Part shown: one piece after another, positions 46,068-55,138 of the stretch
Numbering within the stretch: the stretch's first letter is position 1
Layout: every line of letters begins with the position of its first letter
Assembly (NCBI RefSeq): GCF_009795845.1
Contig: NZ_WTEX01000010.1
Span: 28,230 to 92,229 of the forward strand
DNA length: 64,000 nucleotides
From: Gilliamella sp. Lep-s35
GTDB taxonomy: Bacteria > Pseudomonadota > Gammaproteobacteria > Enterobacterales > Orbaceae
Direction of reading: 5' to 3'
Translations under genes and position numbers: made by a program
The notes under the pieces: generated by a model
Databases searched by the model: none
Told to the model about the DNA's origin: nothing
Seen by the model: the letters and a program-made list of their open reading frames with translations, nothing else

Positions 46068-46886
46068 ATGGACATTTCAATACTTCAAATCATGTTCATT
46101 TTTATTTTCTCGTGTATCGCTGGAATGGGAAGTGTACTTGATGAATTTCAAACACATCGTCCATTAATTGCATGTACCGTAGTAGGCTTAATATTAGGTG
46201 ACGTAAAAACAGGTATCATTTTAGGCGGTACACTTGAGCTCATAGCATTGGGTTGGATGAATATAGGGGCAGCCCAATCTCCAGATTCCGCATTGGCTAG
46301 TGTGATATCGACAATATTGGTTGTTGTAGGAAAACAAGATATCCAAACAGGAATAGCCATAGCTCTTCCTGTTGCAGCAGCAGGACAAATATTAACTGTT
46401 TTTGCAAGAACCATTACCGTAATATTTCAGCATGAAGCAGATAAAGCAGCAGAAAAGGTTCAGTTTCGAAAAATTGAACTGCTTCATTTTAGTGCGCTTT
46501 TTGTGCAAGCATTAAGAGTTTCAATCCCTGCCACGCTTGTTGCCATTTATGTTGATGCAAACACCGTTCAAGCTTTATTAAATATGCTACCCGATATTGT
46601 CACCGGTGGGCTTTCAGTGGCGGGGGGATTTATTGTTGTCGTCGGTTATGCAATGGTATTAAACATGATGATTGTTAAATACTTGGCACCATTTTTCTAT
46701 TTAGGCTTTGTCTTAGGTGGATATCTAAATTTTAGTTTACTTTCATTCGGTATTTTAGGCGTAATTATGGCCATTATTTATGTTCAATTAAATCCAAAAT
46801 TCAATGTAATACAAAACAATGGCAAATTTATAAATTCGATGGCAAATACCAATCAAGTGATCAGTGATGATGAGTTAGAAGATTAA
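46068..46886 (+). CDS. sorA: L-sorbose PTS enzyme IIC
   Basis: A 272-residue integral membrane protein of the mannose PTS EIIC family. It has several hydrophobic helices and the family segments GGTLELIALGWMNIGAAQSPD and DALAS-like AGQILTVFARTITVIFQH. With EIID it forms the sugar channel. Follows EIIB after 50 bp with GGAGGAAAA ribosome site. Confidence 0.93.
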   Translation: MDISILQIMFIFIFSCIAGMGSVLDEFQTHRPLIACTVVGLILGDVKTGIILGGTLELIALGWMNIGAAQSPDSALASVISTILVVVGKQDIQTGIAIALPVAAAGQILTVFARTITVIFQHEADKAAEKVQFRKIELLHFSALFVQALRVSIPATLVAIYVDANTVQALLNMLPDIVTGGLSVAGGFIVVVGYAMVLNMMIVKYLAPFFYLGFVLGGYLNFSLLSFGILGVIMAIIYVQLNPKFNVIQNNGKFINSMANTNQVISDDELED

Positions 46887-46903
46887 TCTATAGGAATTTT
46901 ATT

Positions 46904-47734
46904 ATGAAAGATATGTTAAAAACTGTTCAAAAAAAAGATGTAATTAGCACCTTTATTCGTTCTAATTTTCAACAAGCTTCTTTTAATTATGAACGTATTC
47001 ATGCGCTTGCTTTTTGTGTCGATATGATTCCAACAATTAAACGAGTTTATCATACTAAAGATGAACAACGCCAAGCATTAAAAAGGCATTTATCCTTTTT
47101 TAATACAACGCCTGCGATGTGTGGCCCTGTGCTTGGTGTCACTATAGCAATGGAAGAAGCAAAAGCAAATGGCGCGCCAATTAATGATGGAACAATCAAT
47201 AGCCTCAAAATTGGATTAATGGGGCCTTTAGCTGGCGTAGGCGATCCGCTTGTATGGGGAACATTACGCCCTATTACTGCAGCACTTGGTGCATCTTTAG
47301 CCCTCACTGGCAATATCGCCGGTCCATTATTATTTTTTATTTTGTTCAATTTAGTTAGACTTGCCATGAAATGGTATGGGTTAACCTATGGGTTATCAAA
47401 AGGAATCGGTATTGTTAAAGATCTTTCTGGTAGTATCTTGCCTAAACTGACAGAAGGTGCTTCCATTCTTGGTTTATTTATTATGGGAGTATTGGTGACA
47501 AAATGGACCTCAATAAATGTACCTTTAGTGGTATCTAAAACTACCGATACAAATGGTAATGAAATCATTATGACAGTACAAGGTATACTCAACGATCTTG
47601 TGCCTGGTTTACTACCGCTAGGTTTAACATTGTTAATGATGAAATTACTTAGAAAAAAGGTCAGTCCAATTATTTTAATTTTTATATTATTTACCGTAGG
47701 TATTATCGGCTATGGTTTAGGTATTCTAGCTTAA
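46904..47734 (+). CDS. sorM: L-sorbose PTS enzyme IID
   Basis: A 276-residue mannose-family EIID. It has the conserved FIRSNFQQASFNYERI, FFNTTPAMCGPVLGV and GLMGPLAGVGDPLVWGTLRPI motifs. It pairs with EIIC. It lies 17 bp after the EIIC gene; a 134-bp gap separates it from the dehydrogenase gene. Confidence 0.94.
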   Translation: MKDMLKTVQKKDVISTFIRSNFQQASFNYERIHALAFCVDMIPTIKRVYHTKDEQRQALKRHLSFFNTTPAMCGPVLGVTIAMEEAKANGAPINDGTINSLKIGLMGPLAGVGDPLVWGTLRPITAALGASLALTGNIAGPLLFFILFNLVRLAMKWYGLTYGLSKGIGIVKDLSGSILPKLTEGASILGLFIMGVLVTKWTSINVPLVVSKTTDTNGNEIIMTVQGILNDLVPGLLPLGLTLLMMKLLRKKVSPIILIFILFTVGIIGYGLGILA

Positions 47735-47868
47735 AATACAAATAAAAATCATAAAAAATATAATTAAAAAAGTTGTTATTAATATTTTTCCTTACAACTA
47801 TCAGTATGACAAGGTAAGCAATATTGAGTATAAATTTGTATCAAATTTAATTTACTAAAGAGGAATAT

Positions 47869-49113
47869 ATGAAAACTCAAGCCGTTAGATTATATGGGAA
47901 AAATGATCTTAAATTAGAATCTTTTGAACTTCCACCTATCACTGACGATGAAGTGTTGGTATCTGTTATTGTTGACAGCATGTGTATGTCTTCACTAAAG
48001 CTAGTAAATCAAGGAGAAAATCATAAAAAAACACCACCAGATTTAAAAAACAATCCAATCATTATTGGGCATGAGTGTTGCGGTGATATTTTGCAAGTAG
48101 GTAAAAATTGGCAACATAAATTTAAAGAAGGGCAAAAATATGTCATACAAGCTAATTTACAGCTAGCTAATAGCCCTTATTGTGTTGGTTACTCGTATCC
48201 TAATACAGGTGGATGTGCAACCTACATGATAGTTAATCACGACGTATTAAAGCAAGATTGTTTAATTCCTTATGATGGAAAAACTTATTTTGAAGGAGCT
48301 TTAATCGAACCTTTATCCTGTATCATTGGTGCTTTTAATGCTAACTATCATTTAAAACCAAATAGTTATGATCATATTATGGGGATAAAACCTAATGGAG
48401 AATTGCTCATATTAGGGGGAACAGGTCCTATGGGTATGCTTGCAATAGACTATGCTTTAAATGGGCCAATCAAACCGAATAAAGTGGTTGTCACAGGGCG
48501 AAATAAAGAAAAAATAACACATCTAAAAACATTATACCAATCACGCAATGGGGTTGAACTTGAATTTGTTGATATATCTGATAATGAAGATCAATTGCCT
48601 CTATTGAAAAGTAAAGCTTCAAAAAATAGTTTTGATGATATCTTTATTTTTTTACCATCAAAAGAGTTAATTCATTTAGCATCACAATTATTGGCATTTG
48701 ACGGTTGTCTAAATTTCTTTGCAGGCCCACAAGATAAGAATTTTGAAGCCGAAATTAATTTTTATAATGTACATTATAATTTTACACATATTGTAGGAAC
48801 ATCAGGAGGAAATACTGATGACATGCGCTTAGCTGTTAAACTAATTGAATCAGGAAAGGTTGATGTTGCTAAGATTGTTTCACATATAATGGGAATTGAT
48901 CAAGCCTGCGAAATAACTCAATTACAAGATAAAATTAAAGGTGGAAAAAAACTAGTCTACACTCACAAACGGTTTGGACTTAAAAGTTTAGAATCTCTAA
49001 CAGATAGTGCTGATGATGTAGCATTGAAGAAAATATTAAATAAAAGTCATGGTATTTGGTCAAAAGAAGCCGAAAATTTAGTATTAAATGATTTTCCTGA
49101 TATTGAGTCTTAA
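47869..49113 (+). CDS. sorE: L-sorbose-1-phosphate reductase
   Basis: A 414-residue zinc-type medium-chain dehydrogenase. IIIGHECCGDILQVGKNW is the GHE motif, the nucleotide site is LGGTGPMGMLAIDYAL, and the specific runs FNANYHLKPNSYDHIMG, CLNFFAGPQDK, HIVGTSGGNTDDMRLAVKL and HGIWSKEAE match SorE, which reduces L-sorbose-1-phosphate to glucitol-6-phosphate with NAD(P)H. It explains the PTS genes upstream. The next enzyme, SorD (glucitol-6-phosphate dehydrogenase), is not here. Confidence 0.93.
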   Translation: MKTQAVRLYGKNDLKLESFELPPITDDEVLVSVIVDSMCMSSLKLVNQGENHKKTPPDLKNNPIIIGHECCGDILQVGKNWQHKFKEGQKYVIQANLQLANSPYCVGYSYPNTGGCATYMIVNHDVLKQDCLIPYDGKTYFEGALIEPLSCIIGAFNANYHLKPNSYDHIMGIKPNGELLILGGTGPMGMLAIDYALNGPIKPNKVVVTGRNKEKITHLKTLYQSRNGVELEFVDISDNEDQLPLLKSKASKNSFDDIFIFLPSKELIHLASQLLAFDGCLNFFAGPQDKNFEAEINFYNVHYNFTHIVGTSGGNTDDMRLAVKLIESGKVDVAKIVSHIMGIDQACEITQLQDKIKGGKKLVYTHKRFGLKSLESLTDSADDVALKKILNKSHGIWSKEAENLVLNDFPDIES

Positions 49114-49133
49114 TTTTGATATACTTTAACAAC

Positions 49134-49182
49134 ATCAAGATGCCATAATAAGAGTTATTATCAATGGCATCTTGATATTCTT
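49134..49182 (+). terminator. Terminator between sorE and sorC
   Basis: Perfect 13-bp stem ATCAAGATGCCAT (49134-49146) / ATGGCATCTTGAT (49164-49176), then ATTCTTA. It separates the sorbose enzymes from the regulator, so sorC likely has its own promoter or read-through. Confidence 0.75.
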
Positions 49183-49232
49183 AAAAACAAATAGTAATTT
49201 TTAATAACAATGACTGATAAAATAAAATAGCC

Positions 49233-50204
49233 ATGATCAATAATAACGTTGGTAACTACGATTTTGAGCAACACAAATTATTAATAAAAATAGCTCAACT
49301 CTATTATGAAGAAAATAAAACTCAATCTGAAATAGCTAAAATCGTCAATATACACAGATCAAGCATTAGTCGAATGCTAAAAGTTATACGTGAACTAGGC
49401 ATTGTTTCTATCTCAATTAATTACGATTTACTACCTAATATTGCATTAGAAGAAAAAATTGTTAATAAATTTAATTTAAAACAAGTTATTGTTGTACCTG
49501 TCAATCAAAATATTAATAATGACAGCAAGAATCAAATTGTCTGTAATGTTGCGGCAAATGTATTAATAAAAAATATTCATGATAACGATGTCATTGGCAT
49601 TTCATGGGGAAGAACCGTTAATTATATTGTTAGCAATTTAAAAAATGACAATACTAAGTTGAACAATGTTACCGTTGTCCCCATGATTGGTGGGCCGTCT
49701 GGCAAAATTGAAACAAAATATCACGTTAATAATATCGCTTATAACCTTTCGAACAAATTAAATAGCCAAGCAATACTAATTGATTATCCTGCTATTGTTG
49801 ATACCGAACAATTAAAAATAGAAATAGGGAAAACTCAGCACATGAAAGAGCTAGAAAATTGGTGGAGTAAGATCACAGTAGCTTTATTTAGTATCGGTTG
49901 CCCAGCTATATCTAAAAGCTCTATTTGGTATGGTTTTTACGGAGAATTATTCCAAACGATTGCCAATAAAAAAATTGTCGGGGATATTCTATCGCACTTT
50001 TTTGATAACAAAGGAACTGAGTTAAAGACACCATTTTGTAATCAAATTATTGGCGTCACATTAGATAATCTTAAAAAAATTCCTCTAAAAATATGTGCAA
50101 GTGGTGACGTCGAAAAAATAAATAGTTTAAAAGCGGCATTAAATGCACATTATATCGACATATTAGTAATTAGTGATGAAATTGCCACTCAATTAATCGA
50201 CTAA
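49233..50204 (+). CDS. sorC: SorC-family transcriptional regulator of the sorbose genes
   Basis: A 323-residue regulator. The N-terminal HTH is KTQSEIAKIVNIHRSSISRMLK (residues ~29-50). The C-terminal sugar-binding domain has NVTVVPMIGGPSGK and DVIGISWGRTVNYI, the SorC/DeoR-type effector pocket. In Klebsiella SorC activates with L-sorbose and represses without. Here it lies downstream of the structural genes, the reverse of the classic operon. Confidence 0.9.
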   Translation: MINNNVGNYDFEQHKLLIKIAQLYYEENKTQSEIAKIVNIHRSSISRMLKVIRELGIVSISINYDLLPNIALEEKIVNKFNLKQVIVVPVNQNINNDSKNQIVCNVAANVLIKNIHDNDVIGISWGRTVNYIVSNLKNDNTKLNNVTVVPMIGGPSGKIETKYHVNNIAYNLSNKLNSQAILIDYPAIVDTEQLKIEIGKTQHMKELENWWSKITVALFSIGCPAISKSSIWYGFYGELFQTIANKKIVGDILSHFFDNKGTELKTPFCNQIIGVTLDNLKKIPLKICASGDVEKINSLKAALNAHYIDILVISDEIATQLID

Positions 50205-50243
50205 GTTTTAAACAGAATAAATACCTTACTTTTATTGAAAGTA

Positions 50244-50294
50244 TGTACAGAAATTCATCGCATTGTTTACAGTAATTTAAGAAAATACTGTAAC
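50244..50294 (+). repeat. Left-end copy of the IS relic
   Basis: ACAGAAATTCATCGCATTGT then TTACAGTA...TACTGTAACG. TTACAGTA (50267-50274) and TACTGTAA (50286-50293) form an inverted repeat with 11-nt spacer. It matches 63164-63210 (AGAAATTTCTC...TTGTTTACAATAATTTGAGA) closely. No transposase body follows. Confidence 0.55.
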
Positions 50295-50354
50295 GTGCGC
50301 AAATTATGCTAGAATTTTCTGCAGATATATTGAATTTATTAAATTGAATAATTT

Positions 50355-50386
50355 TATAAAAAAAGCAGCTATATTAAAGCTGCCTT
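50355..50386 (-). terminator. Terminator after the TonB-dependent receptor
   Basis: On the minus strand GGCAGCTTTAATATAGCTGC is followed by TTTTTTTATAA. The stem GCAGCT/AGCTGC is at 50378-50383 and 50365-50370. About 35 bp past the receptor stop. Confidence 0.8.
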
Positions 50387-50418
50387 AGAATAATAATTTA
50401 AAATAATGTATTTTTTTA

Positions 50419-52389
50419 TTAGAAATTAACTTCGGTACCAACAAAATAACGTCGACCTTCTAATGTTTTACCAAAATCTTCATTAGAGACATTTTTATCA
50501 AATAAATTATAAACACCAGCATAAACCTTAGCTTGTTTATGTACTTGATAAGATGCACCGATATCCCAGAAAGTATAGCCTGGGTATTCAACTTTTGTAC
50601 CATTACGGTTGTTTGATGATTCCATACCATAATAAGCCATTTTAACCCATAAATCCCATTGCTGCGAAGCATACCAATCAAGTTGGGTGTTGAATTTTTG
50701 TTTAGGTGTACGGTTTAAAGATCGTCCTTTATATTGACCGCTTTTTTGTTCAGTTTTGGTCCAAGAATAGTTAGAACTTAATAAAAAATCAGTAAATAAA
50801 GGTGTTTTGAATGAAAGCTCAAGACCTTTAAAATCGGCTTTACCCACATTCTCACGGCCTTGTATAAAGTCAAATTTTCTACTGTAACCGTTCAACAAAC
50901 ATTTTCTACCACTTTTACGATCACAGATATAATAGGATTGAATTTTATCTTTATATTTTGTGTAAAATGCAGTTGCCGAAGCATCAATACCATAGTCATT
51001 GGTGTAACCAACACCAACTTCAAAATTATCGGATTTTTCAGGTTTTAAATTTGGATTTCCAATGATTACACCATCTGAATATCCGCCTCCAGTTACTTGA
51101 CCCCAGTCAGTTACAACATAACGTAATTGTGGTGTGGCATAACCGGTTGAATAACCACCTTTTAAGGTGAAGCTATCATCAATATTCCAAACACTGTAAA
51201 CCCTAGGGTTCCAGTTACTACCATAATTTTCATCTTTGTTATAACGTAACCCTAATGTTAAACTCCAATTTTCTAAAATACGTAACTCATCTTCGCCAAA
51301 TAATGCATAATTCCAACGATCAATTTTAGATAATGTCGTTTTTAGTTGATTTCCTTTGTCATGTAACTCTTGATAATTATATTTTCCGCCTAAAGTCAGC
51401 ATGTTAATACTAAATGGAATAGTCACGCGGGTATCAACATCAGTATTACGAATTTTCATCTGTCTTTTAGGGTTATTATTACCTTCATAAGCAACAAATG
51501 AAGTTGTTGATACATCGTCAAATAAACCATTATGTGTTAGCGCAAAGGTATTTCGCCTATTATCCCTATTAAAATCACTTCTAGATTTATCTCGTGTTTT
51601 ACCTGCAGTTGCGTTACTATTTTGTAAAGCTCGCCCAAAATCGAGATCAAATTTTTGTGTTTCAGAGGCATTTAAAGATAATTTACCATTTAAGCTACGT
51701 AATTTTTGCCCTGCATGACCGCTCAGGAATTCATCTTCGTGACGTTTTGAATACTGTCCATAAAGTTGGATACCTAAGATATCATCAATCAATGGGCCTA
51801 AAGCTGAAAAACTGCCTGTGTAGGTGTTTTTTTCTGCCGAGCGATATGGTATGACCGATTCTAAACGTACACCACCATGCCATTTATCAGATACTTTTTT
51901 GGTGATGATATTGATAACACCCCCCATTGCGTCAGAACCATATAACGATGACATTGGGCCTCGTACCACTTCGATACGCTCAATAGCAGTTAATGGTGGC
52001 AACCATCCTTGTTCAAAACCTGAGTTATCGCTATTTGGTCTTGTTTCACGGGTGCTAATTTTTTTACCATCAACTAATATTAAAGTATATTTAGCATCCA
52101 TCCCGCGAATACTAATATCAGTAGAATCCCCTCCTCCTGTAATATTTACACCAGGGATATCTTTTAACGCATCAGTCACATCACGATAAGGTTTATTTTC
52201 GATTTCTTTAGGCGTGATGACCGAAATAGTCGCTGGCGCTTCTTTTACTTGCTGAGAAAATCCCGATGCAGTCACAACCATCGTATCAGTATCTGAATTG
52301 CTAGCCGCTATAGCAGCACTTGATAATGACAACAAAATGCCCGTATTGATGACATGTTTTGTCAATTTAAACTTCTTTTTTGTTTTCAT
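50419..52389 (-). CDS. TonB-dependent catecholate-siderophore-type receptor
   Basis: A 656-residue outer-membrane receptor with a signal peptide ending around SLSSAAIAAS and the TonB box DTMVVTASG. The plug domain contains DVTDALKDIPGVNITGGG, DISIRGMDAKYTLILVDGK and IEVVRGPMSSLYGSDAMGGVINIITKK, the FepA/CirA/IroN signature. The 22-strand barrel ends in FVGTEVNF with the C-terminal aromatic residue. Divergent from a binding lipoprotein with two Fur-like boxes between. Probably imports a catecholate siderophore; the exact ligand is not readable. Confidence 0.92.
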   Translation of the reverse strand: MKTKKKFKLTKHVINTGILLSLSSAAIAASNSDTDTMVVTASGFSQQVKEAPATISVITPKEIENKPYRDVTDALKDIPGVNITGGGDSTDISIRGMDAKYTLILVDGKKISTRETRPNSDNSGFEQGWLPPLTAIERIEVVRGPMSSLYGSDAMGGVINIITKKVSDKWHGGVRLESVIPYRSAEKNTYTGSFSALGPLIDDILGIQLYGQYSKRHEDEFLSGHAGQKLRSLNGKLSLNASETQKFDLDFGRALQNSNATAGKTRDKSRSDFNRDNRRNTFALTHNGLFDDVSTTSFVAYEGNNNPKRQMKIRNTDVDTRVTIPFSINMLTLGGKYNYQELHDKGNQLKTTLSKIDRWNYALFGEDELRILENWSLTLGLRYNKDENYGSNWNPRVYSVWNIDDSFTLKGGYSTGYATPQLRYVVTDWGQVTGGGYSDGVIIGNPNLKPEKSDNFEVGVGYTNDYGIDASATAFYTKYKDKIQSYYICDRKSGRKCLLNGYSRKFDFIQGRENVGKADFKGLELSFKTPLFTDFLLSSNYSWTKTEQKSGQYKGRSLNRTPKQKFNTQLDWYASQQWDLWVKMAYYGMESSNNRNGTKVEYPGYTFWDIGASYQVHKQAKVYAGVYNLFDKNVSNEDFGKTLEGRRYFVGTEVNF

Positions 52390-52455
52390 TTATTATAACC
52401 CCATTATTTATAATGATATTTATTGTTTTAAAATCTATAGCACATTACACTATAT

Positions 52456-52474
52456 GAGAATGATTATCAATATC
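52456..52474. promoter_or_regulatory. Fur box 1 in the divergent iron promoter
   Basis: GAGAATGATTATCAATATC, matching most positions of the Fur consensus GATAATGATAATCATTATC. It lies nearer the receptor gene, in the 167-bp divergent spacer. Confidence 0.75.
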
Positions 52475-52510
52475 TTTAAAAATTATTTATTACTGGACTT
52501 TTTTATTTTT

Positions 52511-52537
52511 ACAAATAATAATGATTATCATTTGTAA
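52511..52537. promoter_or_regulatory. Fur box 2 within a palindrome
   Basis: AATAATGATTATCATTTGT at 52517-52535 is a Fur-like box; it is embedded in a larger palindrome whose arms are ACAAAT and ATTTGT. It lies 20-45 bp before the binding-protein ATG, so iron should repress both divergent genes. Confidence 0.7.
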
Positions 52538-52556
52538 ATAAAATGAGGGAACCTAT

Positions 52557-53480
52557 ATGAACACTAAAAAAAAGTTACTTTTGAGTAGTATTGCCGTCAT
52601 TGTGCTAGGCTTAACCGGATGCCAATCATCAACCATGAATATAACGACGGATAATCAAACCGTAGTCGTACCCAAAACGCCTAAAAAAGTGGTGGTAATG
52701 AATTATGGCGCATTAGATACGTTAGATGCATTAGGTAAAGGTTCGATCGTTACAGCTATTCCACGATCAGTAACACCATCTTACTTACAACAATTTAATA
52801 AGACATCGATTGCCGATACTGGCAATATGAAAGAGCCTGATATTAATGCAATTAAACAAACTAAACCCGATCTGATTATTATTGATGGTCGCCAAGCAAG
52901 TAAGGCTGAAGATTTATCAAAAATTGCCCCTGTCATTAATTTAAGTGTTGATGTTAAAAATTACGTTGAATCAACCAAAAATCATATTCAAGTGCTAGCA
53001 AAAATGACAGAAACTGAAAACAAAGCAGATAATATCATCCAAGCATTAGATAAAAAAATTCAAAGTGCACAAACCTTGGCTCAAGCCAGTGCTAAAAAGG
53101 CTATTGTTGCTATTCATAATGATGGAAAGATGATCCTTATCAATTCAAGCTCAAGCGCAGCATTGATTCATGACGTACTAGACGTTAAACGAGCGGTACC
53201 ACTCACCGTTACACCAGCAAATAATGCAATAGGTAAGCCAAAACCAATTTTTATTGATGATAATTACATTAAATCAGTAAAACCTGATATTATTTTTGTT
53301 GTTGATCGTAGCAAAGCAATCGGTAATCAAGGTATGGCTGAGCACTTTTTTTCACAAAAAGTATTAAACAAAAGCAAAACACAGGTTGTTTATTTAACCC
53401 CTGATCTTTGGTATCTATCAGGTGGTGGTGCTGAAAGCATAAATCGTCAAATAGACGAAGTCACTAATGCATTAAAATAG
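52557..53480 (+). CDS. Siderophore-binding lipoprotein (CeuE/FatB type)
   Basis: A 307-residue periplasmic lipoprotein with lipobox LGLTGC (Cys22) and the FhuD/CeuE (class III) fold. PKKVVVMNYGALDTLDALG, PDLIIIDGRQASKAEDLSKI and the C-terminal DLWYLSGGGAESI (the CeuE/FatB/YclQ signature) are visible. CeuE-type proteins bind ferric tetradentate catecholates. No permease or ATPase follows, so the rest of the importer must be elsewhere. Divergent from the receptor gene and under the same Fur boxes. Confidence 0.9.
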   Translation: MNTKKKLLLSSIAVIVLGLTGCQSSTMNITTDNQTVVVPKTPKKVVVMNYGALDTLDALGKGSIVTAIPRSVTPSYLQQFNKTSIADTGNMKEPDINAIKQTKPDLIIIDGRQASKAEDLSKIAPVINLSVDVKNYVESTKNHIQVLAKMTETENKADNIIQALDKKIQSAQTLAQASAKKAIVAIHNDGKMILINSSSSAALIHDVLDVKRAVPLTVTPANNAIGKPKPIFIDDNYIKSVKPDIIFVVDRSKAIGNQGMAEHFFSQKVLNKSKTQVVYLTPDLWYLSGGGAESINRQIDEVTNALK

Positions 53481-53807
53481 GATCAGCTTAGTTAATAAGT
53501 TTATCTTCCTATTTTTTTGAAAGCCTTTATTTGCAATAAAGGCTTTATTTTATGTTGTTCAACAACATTCAACTAATAAGCCTTTTTATTCAAATTTACT
53601 CGTTATATCCTAAGTCATTGCTGACATCTAACAGCTACGTTAAAACATTATTAATATAAATTTCAAATTATAAAATCGATGTATCAACTATAATGAAATG
53701 TGATAAAATGGTGACTTCATTTTGATTTGTAAATAACAATTAACAAATATAGTTTATTGAATTCTCAAACATTACCTCATTAAATATAAAACACTATTAT
53801 AAATACT
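53481..53807. other. Gene-free interval with one terminator
   Basis: Beyond the terminator at 53519-53550, the stretch 53551-53807 is AT-rich with no gene; it is the rimO leader. Confidence 0.6.
53519..53550 (+). terminator. Terminator after the siderophore-binding protein
   Basis: AAAGCCTTTATT-TGC-AATAAAGGCTTT, a perfect 12-bp stem (53520-53531 / 53535-53546), then ATTTTA. About 40 bp past the stop. Confidence 0.85.
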
Positions 53808-55130
53808 ATGAATATGTCACCCCCTACAATTGGATTTGTGAGCCTTGGCTGTCCTAAAAACTTAGTTGATTCTGAACGAATTTTAACCGAACTGCGCACG
53901 CAGGGATATCAAGTGGTACCTAGCTATGACAATGCCGATTTGGTTATTGTTAATACTTGTGGATTTATTGACAGTGCCGTGCAAGAATCGCTCGAAGCGA
54001 TTGGTGAAGCATTGAATGAAAACGGTAAAGTCATTGTCACCGGTTGTCTTGGCGCAAAAGAAGATCAAATTAGAACTGTTCACCCAAAAGTTCTTGAAAT
54101 ATCAGGCCCACATAGCTATGAAGCAGTTTTAAGCCATGTGAATAAATATGCCCCTAAACCCGAATATAATCCTTTTACTAGTTTAGTTCCAAGTCAAGGG
54201 GTTAAATTAACACCAAAACATTATGCTTATCTTAAAATTTCGGAAGGCTGTAATCATCGCTGTACCTTTTGTATTATCCCTTCTTTGCGTGGTGATATGG
54301 TTAGCCGACCAATCGGCAATGTTTTAGATGAAGCAAAACGACTAGCCGACAGTGGCGTTAAAGAATTATTGGTTATTGCTCAAGATACTTCAGCTTATGG
54401 TATCGATGTCAAAAACCGCACTAATTTTTGGAATGGGACACCATTAAAAACCGATATCCAAACCCTTTGCGAACAATTAGCTAACTTAGGTATTTGGGTC
54501 AGATTGCATTATGTGTACCCTTACCCTAGTGTTGATAATCTTATTCCATTAATGGCTGATGGTAAAATCTTGCCTTATTTAGATGTGCCATTACAACATG
54601 CAAGCCCTGCAGTTTTAAAATCAATGAAACGACCCGGTACTATTGAAAGAACCTTAGAACGCATCCATAAATGGCGAGAAATATGCCCTGATATTACGCT
54701 ACGTTCAACTTTTATTGTTGGTTACCCTGGTGAAACAGAACAAGATTTTGAATTACTGCTCGACTTTTTATCACAAGCGCAATTAGATCGCGTTGGCTGC
54801 TTTCCATACAGTCCTATAGAAGGAGCTGAAGCCAATAAACTTGCCGATCAAATTCCTGAAGCAATCAAACAAGAACGTTTTGATCGCTTTATGCAATTAC
54901 AACAAAAAATCTCAACGCAAAAATTACAAGCTAAAATAGGCAAAACTTTAGCTGTTATTATTGACGAAGTTGATGAAGAAGGTGCAATAGGTCGTAGCAT
55001 GGCTGATGCCCCAGAAATTGATGGCGTTGTTTATCTAAACGAAGAAAACCAAGTCAAAGTCGGTGATATTGTTCAGGTTAACATTGAGCATTCCGATGAG
55101 TACGATCTATGGGGAACGGTTAAACGTTAA
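53808..55130 (+). CDS. rimO: Ribosomal protein S12 methylthiotransferase
   Basis: A 440-residue radical-SAM methylthiotransferase acting on Asp89 of S12. The N-terminal MTTase domain has the three Cys of [23 protein letters not shown] and VTGCLGAKE. The radical SAM motif is [11 protein letters not shown] (CxxxCxxC). A C-terminal TRAM domain ([16 protein letters not shown]...) ends it. Start at 53808 or the in-frame ATG at 53814. Followed 8 bp later by a MATE gene. Confidence 0.97.
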   Translation: MNMSPPTIGFVSLGCPKNLVDSERILTELRTQGYQVVPSYDNADLVIVNTCGFIDSAVQESLEAIGEALNENGKVIVTGCLGAKEDQIRTVHPKVLEISGPHSYEAVLSHVNKYAPKPEYNPFTSLVPSQGVKLTPKHYAYLKISEGCNHRCTFCIIPSLRGDMVSRPIGNVLDEAKRLADSGVKELLVIAQDTSAYGIDVKNRTNFWNGTPLKTDIQTLCEQLANLGIWVRLHYVYPYPSVDNLIPLMADGKILPYLDVPLQHASPAVLKSMKRPGTIERTLERIHKWREICPDITLRSTFIVGYPGETEQDFELLLDFLSQAQLDRVGCFPYSPIEGAEANKLADQIPEAIKQERFDRFMQLQQKISTQKLQAKIGKTLAVIIDEVDEEGAIGRSMADAPEIDGVVYLNEENQVKVGDIVQVNIEHSDEYDLWGTVKR

Positions 55131-55138
55131 TTAACACC

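Noticed and set aside
50267..50293. TTACAGTA-N11-TACTGTAA as a dedicated regulator operator
   Set aside because: The same sequence recurs at the left end of the IS relics, so it is more simply explained as an element terminus.
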